From JBBRSC01 sp038245795 (GTDB taxonomy: Bacteria > Actinomycetota > Acidimicrobiia > Acidimicrobiales > Microtrichaceae): 11,652 nt of DNA. Position 1 is the stretch's first letter, and the number at the start of each line of letters is the position of its first letter. The translations under genes were made by a program, and so were the position numbers. The notes under the pieces were generated by a model. That model saw nothing but the letters and a program-made list of their open reading frames with translations. It did not search any database and had not been told where the DNA came from. Below are positions 1-6,826 of the stretch, in pieces. The DNA lies in contig JBBRSC010000089.1 of the NCBI GenBank assembly GCA_038245795.1, positions 1 through 11,652 of the forward strand, given 5' to 3'.

Positions 1-72
1 AGTGGCATCGGCACGCTGGTAGGCGCCGTGGGCGCAGCGGCGTCGGTGACCTGGTACCTCCGAGAGAACTAG
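1..72 (+). CDS. C-terminal end of an unidentified protein (partial)
   Basis: Frame 1 is open from the window edge to a TAG at 70-72 and encodes the last 23 residues of a protein whose start lies outside the window. The tail is rich in Gly, Ala and Val (GTLVGAVGAAASV) and ends in WYLREN. This looks like one hydrophobic, possibly membrane-spanning, helix followed by a short charged tail. The stop is only three bases before the next start codon, so the two genes are probably co-transcribed. The family cannot be named from so little sequence. Confidence 0.6.
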   Translation, partial: SGIGTLVGAVGAAASVTWYLREN

Positions 73-75
73 CCA

Positions 76-990
76 ATGACGGACCCCGGGTACGAGACCA
101 TCACCGTCGAGGTGACCGACGGGATCATGACCCTCACGCTGAACCGTCCCGAGCGGATGAATGCGTTCACGATCACCATGTTGAGGGAGATGATCTCGGC
201 ATTCGATCGGGCCGACGCCGATGACGACATCCGGGTGGTCATCGTGACCGGAGCGGGACGCGCCTTCTGCGCAGGAGCTGACCTCGCGTCGGGTGCCAAC
301 TCATTCGACTATGACTCGCTCATCGACTCCGCTGGCTCGGCCGACTCGCCCACGGTGCCTGCCGAACGGCCCGACTCGATCAACGGGGAGCTGCGCGATG
401 GCGGGGGGCTCCTGACCCTGCGGATCTTCCGGTGCACCAAGCCGATCATTGCGGCAATCAACGGAGCGGCGGTCGGGGTCGGCGCCACGATGTGTCTGCC
501 GATGGACATCCGACTGGCTTCGACCACGTCAAAGTTCGGATTCGTCTTCGCGGCGCGTGGCATCGTGCCCGAGGCCTGTTCGAGTTGGTTCCTCCCGCGG
601 CTGGTGGGTATTTCCCAGGCTGCAGAATGGTGCTTCACGGCTCGCATTTTCGGCGCCGACGAGGCCCTCCGGGGTGGGCTCGTGCGCAGTCTCCACGAGC
701 CCGATGAGCTGCTCGACGCAGCACGCTCCCTGGCGACCGAAATCGTCACGAACTCGGCCCCGGTGTCCGTTGCGCTCTCCCGCATGATGTTGTGGCGAAT
801 GCTCGGTGCGAATCACCCCATGGACGCACATCGCGTCGACTCGCGCGCGGTCAATGCCACTGGTCGGGGAGCGGATGCCCGGGAAGGGATTGCAGCCTTC
901 TTCGAGAAGCGTCCGGCTGAGTGGACGATGCGGCCGTCGATCGATATGCCAGATTTCGTTCCGTGGTGGGACGAGCCGAGGTTCGAATGA
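76..990 (+). CDS. Enoyl-CoA hydratase/isomerase family protein (crotonase superfamily)
   Basis: A 304-residue protein with the crotonase fold, a family that acts on acyl-CoA thioesters in fatty-acid or aromatic-acid breakdown in the cytoplasm. The N-terminal strand TLTLNRPERMNAF (about residues 19-31) is typical. So are both oxyanion-hole segments: AFCAGADL (63-70) and NGAAVGVGATM (129-139). The two glutamates of classical enoyl-CoA hydratase are absent: the GGGCE position reads GVGAT, and the FGQPE position reads FGFVF. Instead E166 lies in GIVPEACSSW, a pattern I associate with a separate group of actinobacterial crotonases that use a different acid/base arrangement. The C-terminus has the usual EGIAAFFEKRP motif (about 270-280). 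A weak GAGAG-type ribosome-binding site precedes ATG 76. The TGA overlaps the next gene's ATG as ATGA. The fold is clear; the exact reaction (hydratase, isomerase or hydrolase) is not. Confidence 0.9.
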   Translation: MTDPGYETITVEVTDGIMTLTLNRPERMNAFTITMLREMISAFDRADADDDIRVVIVTGAGRAFCAGADLASGANSFDYDSLIDSAGSADSPTVPAERPDSINGELRDGGGLLTLRIFRCTKPIIAAINGAAVGVGATMCLPMDIRLASTTSKFGFVFAARGIVPEACSSWFLPRLVGISQAAEWCFTARIFGADEALRGGLVRSLHEPDELLDAARSLATEIVTNSAPVSVALSRMMLWRMLGANHPMDAHRVDSRAVNATGRGADAREGIAAFFEKRPAEWTMRPSIDMPDFVPWWDEPRFE

Positions 991-2930
991 ACACTCGCCG
1001 CCGAACCGGTCGGACCCCTTGGTACCGGGGTGCCAGACGTGCCGGTGCGTTGCTGGTGCTGATGGGCGCGACAGTGTTGCTCGGCGCCTCTGCCCCTCAC
1101 GTGGCGTTGGCGCGACAGTCGGGCACGGAGCAGATCACGCGGTACGACATCGCGATCACGATCAATCGAGACGACTCGATCAACGTCACGGAGACCATCG
1201 ACTACGACTTCGGAGCCAACCGTCGCCATGGCATCGAGCGGATCATTCCGGTCCGGTTCCCATATCAGAAACGCGACGAGAGCGGAGCGATCGTCACTGA
1301 CAACAGTGGACGGAAGTTCCAGCGTCAGACACCGATCAGCGACCTCCAGGTCACATCGCCGACGGGTGCCCCAACCGACGTGAACGATGTCAGCAGCGAG
1401 AACAGCAATTCCTATGACACCTTCCGCATTGGCGATCCCAACACCACCATCGCTGGGCGTCAGACGTATGTTCTGCGATATCGGATGGGGTCCGTGCTCA
1501 ACGGCTTCACCGATCACGACGAACTGAACTTCAACGTTGTCGGCGGTCAATGGCCGGTTCCGATCCGGGCGGTGACTGCGAAGGTGTCGGCTCCCGGGGC
1601 GCCCGACCGGGTGTTGTGCTTCGCCGGACCCGAGGGCTCGACCCGTCCCTGCGACGAGGCAGCGATCGCCGACGGGACGGCCCAGTTCAGCCAACAGTCG
1701 TTGCGACCTCGGGAATCGATGACGGTGGTCATCTCGTTGCCGAAGGGCCTGGTCAACGAGCCAGCTCCCGATCTCGTCGAACTCTGGACGATCCGCCATG
1801 CGTTCTCACCGAGTCCATGGGCGATCGGAGGCGGAGTCATCCTCATGACGGGTGGGCTCAGCCTTGTTGGGCTGCTCTTGTGGCGCAACGGCCGGGATCG
1901 ACGCTTTGCCGGCTCCGTCACCGACCGAGCGTTCGGCAACGGTGGTGCGGGAGAGGAGCCGGTGCCGTTGCGTGAACGCGAGGCGAACCCGGTCGAGTTC
2001 GTTCCCCCGGAAGGCGTGCGCCCCGGCCACATGGGGACATTGTGGGACGAACAAGCGAACCCGGTCGACGTATCGGCAATGATCATTGATCTTGCGGTCC
2101 GTGGGTTTCTCCGTATCGACGAGACCGCGCCGCCCACCAAGTCGATGCTCGGACAAGGCACAGGCGAGTACCGCTTCGTGCGACTCAAGGCCGCCGACGC
2201 AACGTTGTTGCACGCCGAGCTGGAACTCTTCAACTCCATCTTTCAGGACGGCGAAGAAGTGGATCTGTCGTCGTTGCGACAGCACTTTGCAACACGCCTG
2301 GAACGCGTGAAGGACGCGCTGTACGACGACACCGTGACGCTCGGCTGGTTCTCGGTCCGCCCCGATCGGGTGCGAAATCGTTGGCACGGAATCGGTCTCA
2401 TGGTCACGGTGATCGGATCCGCGATTGCGGGCCTTGCGATCTGGAAGACCTCACTGGGGTTCCTCGTCATTCCGTTGCCGATTCTCGGGCTCACGTTGCT
2501 GGCGTTGGGCGGAAAGTTCCCGCGACGCACCGCGCAGGGCACGGCCATGTTGGGTCGGGTCCGAGGATTCAAGGAACTGTTCGCTGTCGGCGAGGGCGAA
2601 CGACAACGCTTCGCCGAACAAAAGGGACTCTTCAGCCAGTACCTGCCCTACGCGATCGTTTTCGGGTGCGCCGAGCAATGGGCCGCCACCTTCGCATCGC
2701 TCGGCGCAACCTCCGAAGAAATGGGGTTGGGGACCTGGTACACGAGCCCATATCGCATCGATCCCTTCACCTTCGGCTGGGCACTCACGTCGTTTGGAAC
2801 GGCCACTGCGGGCTCGATCGCCATGGCTGCACCCTCGTCGGTCGGGAACGCATCTGGTGGCGGCAGCGGCTTCAGCGGCGGTGGCTTCAGTGGTGGTGGC
2901 TTCGGCGGAGGCGGCGGCGGAAGCTGGTAG
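987..2930 (+). CDS. DUF2207 family membrane protein with Gly-rich C-terminus
   Basis: A 647-residue protein when started at ATG 987. An in-frame start at 921 exists but would lie deep inside the crotonase gene and ahead of the signal peptide. GAGG at 978-981 gives a ribosome-binding site. Residues about 16-43 form a signal peptide or anchor (basic RRGARR-type region, hydrophobic core, likely cleavage after ALA). An extracytoplasmic domain follows (about 44-270: YDIAITINRDDSINVTETIDYDF, HGIERIIPVRFPY), then a membrane helix at about 278-299. Next comes a cytoplasmic region with VRGFLRIDE, then a helical pair at about 467-486 and 489-508. The block RVRGFKELF...QYLPYAIVFGCAEQWA (about 524-568) is the diagnostic DUF2207 signature. 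The tail is FSGGG repeats ending GGGGGGSW, also common in this family. No enzymatic role is established for DUF2207; it is a cell-envelope protein. The family call is confident, the function unknown. Confidence 0.88.
   Translation: MNTRRRTGRTPWYRGARRAGALLVLMGATVLLGASAPHVALARQSGTEQITRYDIAITINRDDSINVTETIDYDFGANRRHGIERIIPVRFPYQKRDESGAIVTDNSGRKFQRQTPISDLQVTSPTGAPTDVNDVSSENSNSYDTFRIGDPNTTIAGRQTYVLRYRMGSVLNGFTDHDELNFNVVGGQWPVPIRAVTAKVSAPGAPDRVLCFAGPEGSTRPCDEAAIADGTAQFSQQSLRPRESMTVVISLPKGLVNEPAPDLVELWTIRHAFSPSPWAIGGGVILMTGGLSLVGLLLWRNGRDRRFAGSVTDRAFGNGGAGEEPVPLREREANPVEFVPPEGVRPGHMGTLWDEQANPVDVSAMIIDLAVRGFLRIDETAPPTKSMLGQGTGEYRFVRLKAADATLLHAELELFNSIFQDGEEVDLSSLRQHFATRLERVKDALYDDTVTLGWFSVRPDRVRNRWHGIGLMVTVIGSAIAGLAIWKTSLGFLVIPLPILGLTLLALGGKFPRRTAQGTAMLGRVRGFKELFAVGEGERQRFAEQKGLFSQYLPYAIVFGCAEQWAATFASLGATSEEMGLGTWYTSPYRIDPFTFGWALTSFGTATAGSIAMAAPSSVGNASGGGSGFSGGGFSGGGFGGGGGGSW
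2868..2912 (+). repeat. Three tandem 15-bp GFSGG-coding repeats
   Basis: Three in-frame 15-bp units occupy 2868-2882, 2883-2897 and 2898-2912. Each begins GGCTTC and continues with glycine or serine codons, giving GFSGG-GFSGG-GFGGG at the C-terminus of the DUF2207 protein. Low-complexity Gly-rich tails of this kind are common in the family, so this is part of the protein rather than a mobile or regulatory repeat. Confidence 0.7.
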
Positions 2931-2947
2931 TCCCCAGCTGGAGGACT
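2929..2947 (+). terminator. Possible terminator hairpin at the DUF2207 stop codon
   Basis: AGTCC (2929-2933) pairs with GGACT (2943-2947). The inner CC/GG pairs around an AGCT loop add to the stem, leaving one bulged A at 2942. This gives a roughly 7-bp GC-rich stem beginning inside the TAG stop of DUF2207. There is no run of T after it, so if it terminates it would be the U-tract-poor type frequent in high-GC actinobacteria. It overlaps the next hairpin by two bases. Confidence 0.35.
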
Positions 2948-2972
2948 GCTGACGATCAGGGTCGATCAGCGG
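2946..2972. terminator. Possible bidirectional terminator hairpin between convergent genes
   Basis: The arm 2946-2955 (CTGCTGACGA) pairs with 2962-2972 (TCGATCAGCGG). This makes about ten pairs with one bulged A (2965), one T-G wobble and a six-base loop. The stem contains the minus-strand stop codon (2966-2968). It lies between two convergent genes, where a bidirectional terminator would be expected. No T tract is visible on either side. Confidence 0.35.
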
Positions 2973-3754
2973 GCGATCAGGGCACGGAGCTGCGCAGCGC
3001 GGTCGTCGCCCAACATGGTGTCGAGGCGTGCCCATCGGGTGGTTGTCGCCGGCGAGACCATGAGGGCTCGTATCCGCTGGTCTCGAGCCACGAGATCACC
3101 CTCCGAATGCGCCACCGGTGGCAGCCTTGACGCAGTGAGGGTCGCCCAGTGGTGGAGGTAGTCCGCGATGGTCTCGTTGACCCACTCGACACCCGGGGAG
3201 TCGATGACGACGCTGATCGACCACGGCGAGGACGCCAGCCGATGATGCCCGGTCACATGGTCGGGATCGAGTCCGTCGACATTGATCGCGGTCCAGCGCA
3301 CGGACTCCAGCGCTTCGTAGACCGCTTCGACCCACGCTGGATGTTCGACAAGATCGACATAGGGGATCAGGTCCATGGTGAGTCGGGCACCGAGGCCGTC
3401 CCGGATGACCTCGAAGTACAGGTGAGGCACGGTTGATCCCGGCTCGCAACAGACCATCACGATGGTGACGTCGGTTGCCATCTCGCCAATCATCCTCACG
3501 GCGATCGCCCGTCGAATGGTCGGCGAGTCGGGTGCTGTGAACGTCTGGACCCCGGGAATGTCAACCGGGTCGGCGCGCAGCGTGACCAGATGACTCAGTT
3601 GGGATCGGAACGGCTCGGTGATGAGGGCGGGGTCGGTTGGGGCGAGATGACGACCACGGAAGAGCACCCGGGGACCATACCGCTCCAGTTGCGCTTGCAC
3701 TTCTAGGCTCTCGTCAAAGTATTCCGCTGGGGCGAATTGAGAAACGACTGTCAT
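2966..3754 (-). CDS. Putative RCCR / ferredoxin-dependent bilin reductase-like protein
   Basis: A 262-residue protein that I tentatively place in the superfamily of plant red chlorophyll catabolite reductase (RCCR) and ferredoxin-dependent bilin reductases (FDBR). These reduce linear tetrapyrroles with electrons from ferredoxin. The best evidence is the block PHLYFEVIRDGLGARL then MDLIPYVDLVEHP (about 110-139). It mirrors my recollection of the RCCR core, P-x-F-x-x-E-L-I followed by x-L-D-L-x-x-x-x-D-L-V-x-x-P. E115 would match the catalytic Glu of RCCR, where bilin reductases have Asp; D128 and D134 follow. A second match is ASSPWSISVVID (about 174-185), resembling the FSP segment, followed by a helix with DYLHHWATL. 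The C-terminus (ARDQRIR...LDTMLGDDRAAQLRALI) also resembles the RCCR end. The Asp near the C-terminus of RCCR does not appear conserved. There is no signal peptide. ATG 3754 is the only upstream start; a GTG at codon 19 is an alternative. Function remains inference. Confidence 0.5.
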   Translation of the reverse strand: MTVVSQFAPAEYFDESLEVQAQLERYGPRVLFRGRHLAPTDPALITEPFRSQLSHLVTLRADPVDIPGVQTFTAPDSPTIRRAIAVRMIGEMATDVTIVMVCCEPGSTVPHLYFEVIRDGLGARLTMDLIPYVDLVEHPAWVEAVYEALESVRWTAINVDGLDPDHVTGHHRLASSPWSISVVIDSPGVEWVNETIADYLHHWATLTASRLPPVAHSEGDLVARDQRIRALMVSPATTTRWARLDTMLGDDRAAQLRALIAR

Positions 3755-4355
3755 GACCGAGGAGACCCTTGCCGGGTCCGTTCAGGAAAAGGCCGGATCC
3801 CGTGGTCTGCTTGTCGTGTCCGAGCACCACACCGTCGACGAGACCATCGGGGAGCAACTCTTCGAGATGATGCAACGGGCGTACGCGGTCCACGCCACCA
3901 AGACAACGTTTCGATATCGCTACGAGCACGACGAATGGATGGGCTTCATGGCCAATCCATTGATCATCAAGTGGGTGGCGACTCTCGATGGCGAGCTCGC
4001 CGGGCTGCTGACGGGCGCTCCGGTCGACACGGTCTTTCACATGGATCCTGCGTTCTACGCCGCGAGGTATCCGGGTCGACGGGTCTGGGTCCAGGAGGAC
4101 ACGTTCGTCGATCCGACGATTAAAGACCTCCGGGTGGTCAAGTCGCTGTTCCAGGCTGGATTGCGTTGGGCGAAGGCGAACGAGGTCGTGATCTCGTTCG
4201 GGACGGCCGACCACATGGTGCATCGTCGGTACATCGACCTGATCCGCCGTTTCGTGGCGAGCGAACTCCCGGACGCCGAGGTCGTCGAGGTCGATGCCTA
4301 TCGGTACTACGAGTTCGACACCGTCGTCGGTGCCGAACCGCCGGTCACTGGGTGA
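3753..4355 (+). CDS. GNAT-like (acyl-CoA N-acyltransferase fold) protein, function unknown
   Basis: A 200-residue cytoplasmic protein I do not recognise by name. Its layout fits the GNAT fold. A helix with QLFEMMQRAYAVHA (about 35-48) comes first, then strands IIKWVATLDGELAGLLTGAP (about 70-89), an insertion FHMDPAFYAARYPG (about 94-107), and a strand RVWVQEDTFVDP. The helix LRVVKSLFQAGLRWAKANE and the strand VVISFGTADHM follow. The usual acetyl-CoA pyrophosphate loop (Q/RxxGxG/A) is not obvious; its place is taken by a sequence near PTIKDLR. The protein may therefore use another acyl donor or be a non-enzymatic relative, in the manner of FeeM or LuxI-like members. Its ATG overlaps the ATG of the divergent RCCR-like gene in one CATG, and no good ribosome-binding site precedes it. 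The 3' end overlaps the GGDEF-EAL gene tail-to-tail by 11 bp. Confidence 0.6.
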   Translation: MTEETLAGSVQEKAGSRGLLVVSEHHTVDETIGEQLFEMMQRAYAVHATKTTFRYRYEHDEWMGFMANPLIIKWVATLDGELAGLLTGAPVDTVFHMDPAFYAARYPGRRVWVQEDTFVDPTIKDLRVVKSLFQAGLRWAKANEVVISFGTADHMVHRRYIDLIRRFVASELPDAEVVEVDAYRYYEFDTVVGAEPPVTG

Positions 4356-6690
4356 ACTGGGCGAGTTCGGGTGCTCCGCCGCCGTTGTCCTGGGCGATGC
4401 CCCAACGCATCACGGCCTGGGGACTCTGGTCGGGAGGGACCGGACGTGAGAACAGGAAACCCTGCGCGTAGCCGCAGTTGAGCGACTCGAGCGCGTCACA
4501 CTCGTTGGGCGTCTCGACTCCTTCGGCGATCGTGTCGAGGCCCAGCGCGTCAGCCATGGCAAGAATGGCGGCGACCAAGGGTCGGCCTGTTCCACCGCTG
4601 CGATTAAGGCCGGTGATGAACGCGCGGTCGATCTTGACCCGGTCGAATGGGAACTTCTCGAGATACGACAACGACGAGTACCCGGTGCCGAAGTCGTCGA
4701 TGGACAGCATGACGCCAGTGGCTTTCACAGCGTTGAGCAGCTCGAGCTTGGCGGCAGGGTCGTCCATCAACATCGACTCGGTCACTTCGAGGAAGACACG
4801 CTCACCGGGCACTCCGTGATGGGCGAGCAGCGCGGCAATCCGTCGGGGAACGATCGGATCGAGCAGCTGTCGGGTGGAGACGTTGATGGCCATCGTCAAT
4901 CGGTCGCCGTCCGCGAGGTTCCGGCGCAGCGTGGCCAGCTGCCCCAGCGCCGTGTCGAGGACCCAGTCGCCGATCTCGACGATGAGCCCGGTCTCCTCTG
5001 CGACCGGGATGAAGTCGAGGGGTGAGATGGTGCCGAGCTGGGGATGATGCCAACGGATGAGCGCTTCGAACCCCACGATGGCACCGGAGGGCAGTCGTAC
5101 GATGGGTTGATAGTGCACCGCAAGTTCGTCGCGTTCGATGGCGTGGCGTAGGTCGGTCTCGACACGGAGGCGACGGGCGACCCGATCCCGCATCGCGGAG
5201 TCGAACATGACGACCGAGTCGCGGCCGGAATCCTTTGCCCGGTACATCGCCGTGTCGGCGTCGCGAAGGAGCTCGTCGGCGCTGAGGTGTCGATCGGATG
5301 CGTCGGCGAAGGCGACGCCGATACTGACCGACACCGGAAGCTCGATGTCGCCGATGCGCAGGGGTTCGGACAACCGTCCTCGCACCGTCTCGGCCAGGAG
5401 GACAGCCTCATCGGCTCCGTCGACACGGTCGAGCACCATGACGAACTCGTCGCCACCGATTCGGGCTGAGAAGGTTGATGGCTCGTCCAGCGCGGAGATG
5501 CGTTCGCCGAGACTGATCAGCAGCTGATCGCCAAGCAGATGACCGTAGGTGTCGTTGACCAACTTGAAGCGATCAAGATCGAGAAACAGCACCGCGATGG
5601 AAGCATCGGCGGTCAGTCGTTGACGGAGCCGCATCTCGATATGGTCGGCTGCCGCCGAACGGTTCGGGAGTCCAGTGAGCTGATCGTGAGTGGCCCGGAA
5701 GGCGAGTACCTGTTGGGTGGCCTCCTCGGCTCGGAGGGCTCTGGATGTTCGAAGGGTGCCGACGACTGCGAGCAGCAGAACGATGATGGCCAGACCGACC
5801 TTGTCCTCGAAGGTGTCTTTCCTGAACGCTGCCACCAAGGCGGGAATGGCGAGCGCCACGCTGACGACTGGAAGGCGCAATGTGCGGGCGGTAGCCGAGG
5901 AGCGCGGTACCGGCTCGGTGATGAGCGCAAAGGCCGGTTGCCATCCGAGTAGGGCGATGAGCGAGAACGCGATGCCGTAGGGCAGGTTCACGATCCAGGT
6001 GGGAGCATCCCAGACCCGCGCGTCGGCGAGGGTGTAGACGATGTCGCCGATGAGGAGTGCTGTCATGGCGCCCATGGCGGTACGTAGCGAAGAGCGATCT
6101 CCGGTGCCGCCGCCCGTGAAGGCGAGCTGTGCCGTGAAGGTGACCATGAGCACGGACACCGTCGGATACAGGATGAAGAGTGCCTTGACGGTCAGTGGTG
6201 CGTGCGCGCCAGCCATGGCGGGGCTCGCCATGAATACCCACGCCAGCGACATCGCAGCGAGTGCTGCGACCGCGGCGTCGAGCGAGAGGTCGACGAGGCC
6301 GCCAATGAGCTTCCGGCGATGGCGTACGAGCAACGCCAGTCCTGCCCCGAGGATGAGGTACGCGGGGAAGCCGACAGCGTCGGGAACGAGTGATCGGGAG
6401 GCGGTCAGGTCGCCGAGGGTTTGGTCCTCGGTGCGGAGATAGGCAGTGACCATGAAGAGCAGGAGTGCTGCCGCAATGGCGAGCCACGGCCCTCGAGGAG
6501 CGGCGGCGTTGGCGACGATCCCGCGAACGACTGAGGCAGTCGCCAGGAGACCGAGGGTCGCATAGAGCAACGACGAAATCAGGGGATCGGTGATGATCGA
6601 GCTGAGTGTGGTGAGGGTCAAAGCGAGGGCGAACACCATCCAATGTCGCCGGGGCACGAATGCCCGCCCTTGAACCCTCCTCAACGTCAC
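4345..6690 (-). CDS. Integral-membrane GGDEF-EAL protein (diguanylate cyclase / phosphodiesterase)
   Basis: A 781-residue protein. Residues about 17-312 form roughly ten hydrophobic helices, a membrane sensor region I cannot assign to a named MASE type. The GGDEF domain (about 335-500) has FLDLDRFKLVNDTYGH and an intact ARIGGDEF with GGDEF at 412-416, so cyclic di-GMP synthesis is plausible. The RxxD inhibitory site expected just upstream is absent (LDEPST instead). The EAL domain (about 515-765) keeps its key motifs: EALIRWHH (EAL 542-544), INVSTRQL, EVTES, DDFGTGYSSL (665-674), KIDRAFI, AEGVET and QGFLFSRP. Hydrolysis should therefore also be possible. Net activity cannot be read from sequence. 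The start is uncertain: 6690 is a GTG without a clear ribosome-binding site. Codons 12 (GTG), 18 (ATG) and 19 (GTG) are alternatives and would all keep the first helix. It is divergent from the methyltransferase gene. Confidence 0.95.
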   Translation of the reverse strand: MTLRRVQGRAFVPRRHWMVFALALTLTTLSSIITDPLISSLLYATLGLLATASVVRGIVANAAAPRGPWLAIAAALLLFMVTAYLRTEDQTLGDLTASRSLVPDAVGFPAYLILGAGLALLVRHRRKLIGGLVDLSLDAAVAALAAMSLAWVFMASPAMAGAHAPLTVKALFILYPTVSVLMVTFTAQLAFTGGGTGDRSSLRTAMGAMTALLIGDIVYTLADARVWDAPTWIVNLPYGIAFSLIALLGWQPAFALITEPVPRSSATARTLRLPVVSVALAIPALVAAFRKDTFEDKVGLAIIVLLLAVVGTLRTSRALRAEEATQQVLAFRATHDQLTGLPNRSAAADHIEMRLRQRLTADASIAVLFLDLDRFKLVNDTYGHLLGDQLLISLGERISALDEPSTFSARIGGDEFVMVLDRVDGADEAVLLAETVRGRLSEPLRIGDIELPVSVSIGVAFADASDRHLSADELLRDADTAMYRAKDSGRDSVVMFDSAMRDRVARRLRVETDLRHAIERDELAVHYQPIVRLPSGAIVGFEALIRWHHPQLGTISPLDFIPVAEETGLIVEIGDWVLDTALGQLATLRRNLADGDRLTMAINVSTRQLLDPIVPRRIAALLAHHGVPGERVFLEVTESMLMDDPAAKLELLNAVKATGVMLSIDDFGTGYSSLSYLEKFPFDRVKIDRAFITGLNRSGGTGRPLVAAILAMADALGLDTIAEGVETPNECDALESLNCGYAQGFLFSRPVPPDQSPQAVMRWGIAQDNGGGAPELAQFTQ

Positions 6691-6726
6691 AGGTATCGAT
6701 CGGCTGTGGAACGGTATTCCTAAATT

Positions 6727-6740
6727 GTCTGTGCTCAGAC
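6727..6740. repeat. Short inverted repeat in the divergent intergenic region
   Basis: GTCTG (6727-6731) and CAGAC (6736-6740) are perfect reverse complements separated by TGCT. The repeat lies in the roughly 136-bp gap between the divergent GGDEF-EAL and methyltransferase genes, a sensible place for an operator. Five-bp arms also arise easily by chance, so this is only a candidate. A TAAATT just before it (6721-6726) resembles an actinobacterial -10 element on the plus strand, without a convincing -35. Confidence 0.25.
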
Positions 6741-6811
6741 TTGAGGCAAGTGTCGATACATCTCACTACATGTCGGTGGATTGTGAGCTGATTTGGGGAC
6801 GCCGCGCCGGG

Positions 6812-6817
6812 TATCGT
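6812..6817 (+). promoter_or_regulatory. Possible -10 element for a near-leaderless methyltransferase transcript
   Basis: TATCGT matches the TANNNT -10 pattern and ends nine bases before the ATG at 6827. That would put the transcription start within about three bases of the start codon. No Shine-Dalgarno sequence precedes this ATG, which is compatible with leaderless or near-leaderless expression. No clear -35 is seen. The evidence is positional only. Confidence 0.3.
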
Positions 6818-6826
6818 CGTCGCTTC

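Noticed and set aside
813..1799. 328-codon minus-strand open frame over the crotonase and DUF2207 genes
   Set aside because: It spans two well-supported genes on the other strand, has Arg-rich composition and no family features.
2868..2912. Tandem 15-bp repeats as a possible CRISPR or regulatory array
   Set aside because: They are in frame and encode the glycine-rich tail usual for DUF2207 proteins; there are no spacers and no cas genes.
5573..6766. 397-codon minus-strand open frame overlapping the GGDEF-EAL N-terminus in another frame
   Set aside because: The translation is dominated by Arg, His and Pro, typical of a shifted frame of a GC-rich gene. The real frame encodes clear membrane helices and a GGDEF domain.
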